Below, piece by piece: positions 27,401 through 34,693 of a stretch of DNA of 34,693 nucleotides (the stretch's first letter is position 1; the number at the start of each line of letters is the position of its first letter). The translations under genes and the position numbers were made by a program. The notes beneath the pieces were generated by a model. That model saw only the letters and a list, made by a program, of their open reading frames with translations, did no database searches and had not been told where the DNA came from. This stretch comes from Alphaproteobacteria bacterium (lineage in GTDB: Bacteria > Pseudomonadota > Alphaproteobacteria > Rhizobiales > Xanthobacteraceae). The stretch lies in the NCBI GenBank assembly GCA_009781045.1, contig WQYW01000041.1, positions 1 to 34,693 on the forward strand. The letters are read 5' to 3'.

Positions 27401-30400
27401 TCGTTGCCTGGACAAGCTCGCGCTTGAGAAGCGGCTGCTTCCGAAGCGCATGAAGGCACAACGCCTGATCGCGGGTGAGCACAAGGTGTTGCTGAGGGCG
27501 CGTCATGTTGACCTCGAATTTATTCGCACCAGAATTATGCGCGAATTGTCGAGGTCAAGCCGCAGCTATGCAGAGCGCTGACATCCCGCAAGTATGGCAG
27601 CAGCTTGAAGTCATGCCCTCGAAGTTCACGATGTCGGTGTGAGCCTGTCGTTCAACATTATGGAAATAAACGAAAATTTTGCACTTCACAAATGCGTGAA
27701 GGGTGTGCGGGTCCCCCGATACGGTGTGCTTGAGATGGCATCACAGGATGGAGATGGCTCTCAACTGTGGCCCAATTGTGCGGCGAAGAGGGTGCGGATT
27801 GAAGTAGGCGGATAATGTTACCGCCAAACTGTGGCTTCTTAGTCGTGTTGCAGCAGGCTCGCGCTATCACACGCAGATTATATGGCAAGCGCATCACATC
27901 AACCTCATTTGCGGTTCCGTTGTGGTTCCCATTTGAACAGAAATTTTCGCGGTCGGCGGCACGCGCGAAGGTAGTAGATTTATAATTTGTAGCGTGTAGG
28001 TTGCAGGAATACGGTTTTCTCATCGGAGAGCAGAATCGGCCACGTCTGAGTGAGAGTAGCCTGATGCTACTTATGCGCGAAAACGGCCGCGAAACGTGCA
28101 ACTAAAGATAGTGAGCAGTGCCGGAAACGGTTTATCGTGACAACGGCAGGCGCAGCAGCGATTCGGCGATTCGGCACGGCCCGCGGCACCGCAAAATCGG
28201 GTGACACGGATTGCCCATTCCGACGACGGCGGAGGTCAGGGGGGGGCAGATCCCATGAGGAGCGGAAGCTTCAGGTAGCCCCGGGCGTCCCCGGTCCTTT
28301 TCGTCCTTGCGTCGGCCACGGTTTCCCGCCCCGGGGGGGCGCCCTGGTGCGGGCGCGGGGTGGGGGGATCGCAGCAGCGTCAATCTGGACGGCATTCGGG
28401 CAGCGCCTGGTCGTGACCTCGAGGTCTGGCCGATGAGTTTCGGGTTCCATCTGGAGGCGACAATAGTCATCGGTTGATCCCGATCTGCTGATCCATGCCC
28501 CATGACCGATATTTAATTCGGTGCCGGAAACATGAAGATCCGGAAATGTGCAGTCGCGCGTTGGTGATAACGACGTGAGGAGGCAAGCCTTAAGCAAGCG
28601 GAGCCGAAGTGATCGGCGCGCTGATGCCCTGGGTGTGAATTCCAGCGAACATTGCGGGACTTGCAGGGAGGCGAAGGAAGTGTCGTCTTCGCGTGGATTC
28701 CGCAAGGCCGACTTCACAATATCTGGCGGAGATTGGCGCGTTCGTGACAGACACAGACGCTTTTCGCGTGGCTTGCTGGGGTGATGAATGGCAGGTGAAC
28801 GGCTCGTGTGCGATTTGTTCATGGTCCAATATTGATAGTTAGCGGACTAAGGAGACACATTCGGCTGTAACAAGGTAGTTGAGCTTCAGATGTGGTTCCT
28901 GATTTTCGGTTGATCTTTGCGACCGGCTTTCGACTTCACGAGAAGTTGATGTTGATGGTACGCAATTGGAAGGAGCGGGATTATGACGAGGGTAACTTCA
29001 TCGACGGCGTTGGGCAGGGTGTGGCGCGGCTTCATCGTGCTGGGAACGGTGGCGGTGGCGCTGCCGATCGCGGGGTGCGCGCCGACGGCGCAGTTTGGAG
29101 ACGGGGACGGATTTTCGCGGCCGGCATGGCAAAGCGGCGGGACCTATGACGACGGCAGTACCGATCTGTTCGGTTTCGGTATCACCTCGGACGGCGGGGT
29201 GGCGGATGGCAGGGGGCGGCGGGACCCCGCCCACCGCGTGGGCCGACGTGGAGGCAAGGTCATTCGTGGAGGTGGCGCGCCGCGCACTTCCTGGGGCGGC
29301 GAGGGCTCGAGCAACTGGGGCGGGGTCTTTGACGGCGGCTTCGGCGGGTCAGATTCTGGAAGCTCTGGCAATGGCGGCAGATCGTCCGGCGGTTGGCGCG
29401 GAAATGTAGTGCACGGTGGCAGCACCGGCGGGCCGTCCAGCAGCTCGGGTGGTGGTTCTGGGTGGCATGGGGGCTTTGGAGGTTCCGGCGGCTGGAGCCA
29501 TGGCGGCTCTGTTGGCGGTGGCTCCGGCAGTCATGGTGGAGCTTCCAGCTCCGGTGGTGGCTCGGGTGGTTTCGGCAGCCATGGTGGAGGTTCCAGCTTT
29601 GGTGGTGGCTCGGGTGGCTTCAGCGGCCATAGCGGAGGCGCCAGCTTCAGCAGTGGTCCGAGTTTCAGCAGCAGCTCAGGTCCCAGTTTTTCGGCTCCCA
29701 GCCATGAAAGCTCCACCGGCAGCGGTGGCGGCGGTGGCGGCTCCGGTGGTGGCGGAGGCGGAGGCGGAGGTGGAGGGGGAGGTGGAGGTGGTGGTGGCGG
29801 TCATCACGGTCGGTGAAACCGCAGCGGGATGATCGCGGTCAGGAGCGACCTGGTGATACACGCGCTCGCGCTTCAATACCCGGCGGGCCCGGCGGGCGCG
29901 TGTTCGATCCGGTGCTCCTCCAGGCCGGAAAATCTGCAAGAGCGGGATGACGGAGAGATTTGTGATTTGTGCATGGTCTCATTTCTTAATGATCGTTCAT
30001 AGTCCCATCCGATCCGACCTGGCATGGGCTGGCATGTGGGAGCCTTACAGTTGTGTAATCGAGGCCGGAGACACGCTCTTGTGATTCGGTTTCGAATTCG
30101 AACCTTCCTATAAGGAAACTGCTTCTGATCCTGAGAGGATTGATGGAACGATGTATAAAACTAATAACTACCTGAATGTCGGACGAAAAACAGAAATGGC
30201 GGGAAAAGAACGGGAGGAATCGGACGACCTGATTGCCAGATGCCTCCCTCCCCACAGGAGACTGCCTCCATGAAGAATGTTGTTTGTGTTCTCACGCTTG
30301 CTGTTTGCGCCTGCTCGACAGCGGCTGTCGCGGACGATGCGGCAACCGTCGTGCACGATCCGGTGTTTCCGCCAATAAGCGGCGCGGAGCCAGCCGCGTC

Positions 30401-33400
30401 ATTCGTTCCCGGCGACGGAGTCGGTGCAGATGTCAGAGCGGAGTGTGCCAGTGCGTTTCAACCGTTGCGCGACGAGGTCAGGATGCGCGGCGAGGCCTTG
30501 CGGGAGGTGGTTGCCGGGAGGCCGACGGCGTCGCTGGGGTGCGCGGCGTATGAGGATTTCGCGCTGGCCATGGCGAGGATGCGTGAATTTGTTGACGGCA
30601 ATATCGGCCGCTGCGGCCTGCCTGCACAGATGCAGGGACAGATCCAGGCCCAGCATCTGAAGGTCGAGGCAATGCGCCAGAAGGTCTGTGGCCTGGCTCA
30701 GCGAGACCATGCACGGATAATGAGACATCTCCCGCATTTCTCGGTCGAATTCGGCTTTGACGGAAGCGGAAGCGAAGGCGATCGCTACGACAGCAGCGGT
30801 GGGCGTGACGGTTCCTCGAGGACGGAGCGGGGCGATCGTCATCATGACAGTGGCAGGCGGGGGGACAGCCGGGGTGACCGGGCTGATCACGGTCCCGGGG
30901 GCGGCAACCATCATGGCGGTGCTTCGAGTACCAACCCTGGGGGTGCTGGCGGGGGGCGCGCCTCGTCGCACGGCGGTGGAACGGGCAGCCATTCTGTCAG
31001 ACATGACACCAGTTCCAGCAGTTATGGCGGCGGGAGTCATGGCACGGGTAGCAGCCATAGTGGCAGCAGCTATGGTGGTGGCCGCAGTCACAGCTATGGC
31101 GGAGGCAGCAGTTACGGTGGCGGCAGCTCCACTCACAGCTATGGCGGTGGCAGCAGTCACAGCGGTGGCGGCAGCTATGGTGGAGGCAGCAGTTACGGTG
31201 GCGGCAGCTCCAGTCACAGCTACGGCGGTGGCAGCATTCACAGCGGTGGCGGCAGTTATGGCGGCGGCAGTTACGGCGGCGGCAGCTCCAGTCACAGCTA
31301 CGGCGGTGGCAGCAGCTACAGTAGTGGCAGCAGTTCCAGCAGCAGCTATAGTTCCAGCAGCGGACATAGCAGTGGCTCGAGCAGCAGCAGCTCTTCCGGC
31401 GGCTCGAGTTCCAGCCATGACAACAACAGCAGCGGCGGCGGTGGGGGAGGCGGCCACCACAGATAAGTGTAAACTGTTTAAAACCTGGCTGTTGGGGGCC
31501 GTTGCGGGCCCCCTTTTTGGCCTGGGGGGTGTTCTGGCGATCACTGCCGCGCGAGAGGACAAAGCGGGGCGGATCGGCAGTGATCGGATCACCAGCCGAC
31601 AGGGCCGAGAGGTGATGTCGGATCGGGGCCGGTGATCGGGGGGAAGTCCTGCTTGACCTGCATTCCGGTGAAATTGAGGCGGATGGTCTCGATGGGACGG
31701 TCCCCGCTGGAGTCGACGGAATAGTTGGCGATCAGCGTGTTCTCCAGGGTGTACTCGATATGGGTTTCGCCTGGGCTGCGTATGGTAACCAGATGGATCA
31801 CGGCCTTGCGACGATTCCGGGCGGCACACGATTCCTCGAACAGCCGGGTGGAGAAGTCGTCGCGCACCCTGGTCAGGGTGACGTTGGAAATCGTTGGCTC
31901 GTCCTCGATTCCCATGTCGGCAACAGGATGCATGTTGCGCGAGATGTTCCACTTCATCTGCTCAATGTCCATCCACTTGCCGTGGTCCGTGGAGGAAGTG
32001 TCGTCGTGGATGCCATCAATCTGGAGATATATCGCCATAGTCAGATCCTCCCCTTTTGTCAGGTGTCGCTGTGCCTCCTTATCCTGATAACTGGCGCGGA
32101 TTTTCACGGTCGTCAGGTGGAGATTCACGTACCTGTTCGGCTGTTTGCCGAATTTCGCGGTCTGGCGGCCGAATGTGCCGTGGAACTTTCCGAAAAGCAG
32201 CCAGCCCGCGTATCATCCTGAATTTAGGGCAAATACTGAGTTGAGGAAATAGTTTTGTTGCGATGTGAGCTGTGTAAAACCTCCTCATTCAGGTGCGCCC
32301 GCCATTGTGCGCCGCAATTTGTGCGCTGCGGTTTGTGCGTTGCCGTTCTGATCCGGTTCCATTCGCTGTCGGGCGCGGCTGTCTGCATGGGAACGTGGCT
32401 ATCGAATTCAGTCAGGATGCATGGGTTTGTGGAGAGGGCGGAAGTCATTCCGGTCAGACGTGGCTGTTGCGCGCAGTCGTGAACTGCGTAGTCGTAACTA
32501 TCTTGGACGATTTCATGTGGGGTGCCGGGTGCCGGTGTCAGGCGCGGTTGTGGCTCCGTCGGTCAAATTGCGGTGATCCCCGGTCTTGCGGGTTGGAAAA
32601 ATGTGCAGCCCGACGGGTTTTCGTGCGCCCCGGGCACTCCGAGGCGCATTCGGCAAGTCGTGGTCCGGGCGGGTCTGGGGGCCCGCCAGATTGCATCCTG
32701 GCGCTTCTTTTGCCCGCTGGGAAAAAGTGATAGAGCAAGCCACCCCGCCCGGACGAGCCGGGCTCAATAAAACCTGCCATGGATGCCTCGATCATGCTGC
32801 CCGACCAGTCCAAACCGGTTCCGCCTTACGCCCACACGCCGCTGTTCCCGCTTGGGCCGGACACCACGCCGTACAGGAAGATTTCGGGCGAGGGCGTGGG
32901 GGTCGAGACGGTGCTGGGCAGGGAGATGCTGGTGGTGTCGCGCCAGGCGTTGCAGCTCCTGTCGGAAGCGGCGTTCGGCGAAATCAATCACTTCCTTCGC
33001 CCCGGCCACCTGAGGCAGCTGCGGGCGATTCTCGATGATCCGGAGGCGAGCGATAACGACAAATTCGTCGCCCTGGATTTCCTCAAGAACGCCAATATCG
33101 CCGCGGGCGGCGTGCTGCCGATGTGCCAGGATACCGGTACCGCAGTCATCATGGGTAAAAGGGGCTTTCGCGTCCTCACCGGCGGCGATGATGAGGCGGC
33201 GCTTTCGGAAGGCGCGCGCAATGCCTATCTCCGGCGCAATCTGCGCTATTCGCAGGTCGCGCCTCTGTCGATGTATGAAGAGAAAAATACCGCCAACAAC
33301 ATGCCGGCACAGTGCGAAATCTATGCCGAGGGCGATGACGCATATAAATTCATGTTCATGGCCAAAGGCGGCGGCTCTGCCAACAAGAGCTTTCTGTTCC

Positions 33401-34693
33401 AGGCGGTGCCGTCCATGCTGACGAAGGAGCGGCTGCTCGGGTTCCTCAAGGAGAAGGTGCAGACGCTCGGCACCGCCGCCTGTCCGCCCTACCACCTCGC
33501 CATCGTGATCGGCGGCACCTCGGCCGAATTGTGCATGAAGACCGTCAAACTGGCCTCGGCGCGCTATCTTGACGGTCTGCCGACCCAGGGCTCGGCGGCC
33601 GGCCATGCCTTCCGCGACCTCGAGATGGAGCAGGAAATCCACAGGATGACGCAGACGCTGGGGGTCGGGGCCCAGTTCGGGGGGAAATATTTCTGCCATG
33701 ACGTGCGGGTGATTCGGCTGCCGCGGCACGGGGCGTCGTTACCGATCGGGATCGGGGTGTCGTGCTCGGCCGACCGCCAGGTGCTGGGCAAGATCACCAG
33801 GGAAGGAGTCTATCTGGAGGAGCTGGAACACGAGCCGGCACAATATCTGCCGCAGGTTGAGCAGGTGCTCGGGGGTGATGTGGTCCGAATCGACATCAAC
33901 CAGCCGATGAAGGACATCCTTGCCACACTGGCCCAGTACCCGGTCAAGACGCGTTTGTCGCTGACCGGCACCATGATCGTTGCCCGCGACGCCGCGCACG
34001 CCAAATTGCGTGCCAGGCTCGAAAAGGGTGAGGCTCTGCCGGACTATTTCCGGAACCACCCGGTCTATTATGCCGGCCCCGCAAAGACCCCTGAAGGCTA
34101 TGCTTCGGGCGCTTTCGGGCCGACCACGGCTGGTCGCATGGATTCTTTTGTCGATCAGTTCCAGGCCGCGGGCGGCTCAATGGTGATGGTGGCGAAGGGT
34201 AACCGGGCGCCAGCCGTGCGCGAAGCCTGCCAGAAGTATGGCGGCTTCTATCTCGGTTCGATCGGCGGCGCGGCGGCCAATCTTGCCGAACACTGCATCA
34301 GGAAGGTCGATGTGCTGGAATATCCCGAGCTTGGGATGGAGGCGATCTGGCGCATCGAAGTGGTCGATTTCCCCGCCTTCATCATCATGGACGACAAGGG
34401 CAACGACTTCTTCAGGGATCTGTAGCAGCCCGGTGTGAAATCGGGTATCAAGCGGCCCCAATGGGTTAGACTCCTGGCTTCCCCGCATACGTGGGGAAAG
34501 ACCCGATTGCTGTCGGGACCATTGTTCAAGCCATGCGGTTTCTCCCACATACGCGGGGATAGCCCCCCCGCAGGCGGGTGCGATTAAAACCTTGGGGGAC
34601 CTCAGGCGGCCATTTTCGTCTCCCAGTACCGTGACCAGTCGCCATTGAACCGGCAGATCCTCAATGCAGCCATGAGTTCTGCATTCCTGACCA

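Overview
The window looks like chromosomal DNA from a GC-rich alphaproteobacterium, probably Hyphomicrobiales (Rhizobiales) or a close relative. The best evidence is a complement-strand cluster at 3.6-8.0 kb that matches the rhizobial/Brucella acpXL-lpxXL locus. That locus makes the very-long-chain fatty acid of lipid A and attaches it. Codon use is GC-biased throughout. The 27.5-28.1 kb stretch looks visibly AT-richer by eye.

Layout. 1-1.15 kb: no supported gene. 1.15-3.46 kb (+): a class I/II aminotransferase and an orphan polyamine-type periplasmic binding protein, apparently one operon. 3.58-8.03 kb (-): acpXL, fabZXL, fabF2XL, fabF1XL, lpxXL. The alcohol dehydrogenase gene usually found between fabF1XL and lpxXL is absent, and FabF2XL has lost its catalytic Cys and one catalytic His. 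8.4-8.7 kb (-): a small membrane protein. 9.1-13.8 kb (+): a ParB-like protein, then the bacterial RNA repair pair hen1-pnkp with a 4-base overlap. 13.9-15.7 kb (-): a HerA/DUF87-type ATPase. 16.4-17.3 kb (+): a DUF3883 nuclease-fold protein. 17.5-17.9 kb (-): a Tyr/Gly-rich exported protein. 18.5-22.8 kb (+): a giant polytopic envelope protein of unknown function. 23.8-26.5 kb (+): an exported SGNH/GDSL-type hydrolase. 26.6-27.5 kb (-): a protein that appears to be four tandem winged helices, with a large palindrome over its own ribosome binding site. 27.6-28.98 kb: no gene, but a probable group II intron fragment. 28.98-31.5 kb (+): two Gly/Ser-rich exported proteins with the same kind of C-terminal end and a shared upstream motif. 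31.6-32.0 kb (-): an orphan type VI Hcp. 32.8-34.4 kb (+): class I fumarase. 34.48-34.57 kb: two degenerate type I-E-like CRISPR repeats with canonical spacing. At the right edge is the C-terminal end of an unidentified minus-strand ORF.

How the parts work together. The acpXL cluster is one biosynthetic unit: carrier protein, dehydratase, a KS plus KS-like pair, and a late acyltransferase. Hen1 and Pnkp form the known RNA end-healing, methylation and sealing machine. HerA and DUF3883 lie next to it, but nothing in the sequence proves they cooperate. A recurring oddity is short tandem repeats of 13-15 bp in at least five intergenic spots (8.89, 8.96, 16.24, 23.08 and 32.29 kb). The items I find most interesting are the KS/pseudo-KS pair without the dehydrogenase, the four-winged-helix protein with its palindrome, the paired glycine-rich exported proteins, the tandem-repeat pattern and the CRISPR relic. 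All functional calls come from reading the sequence; no database search was run.
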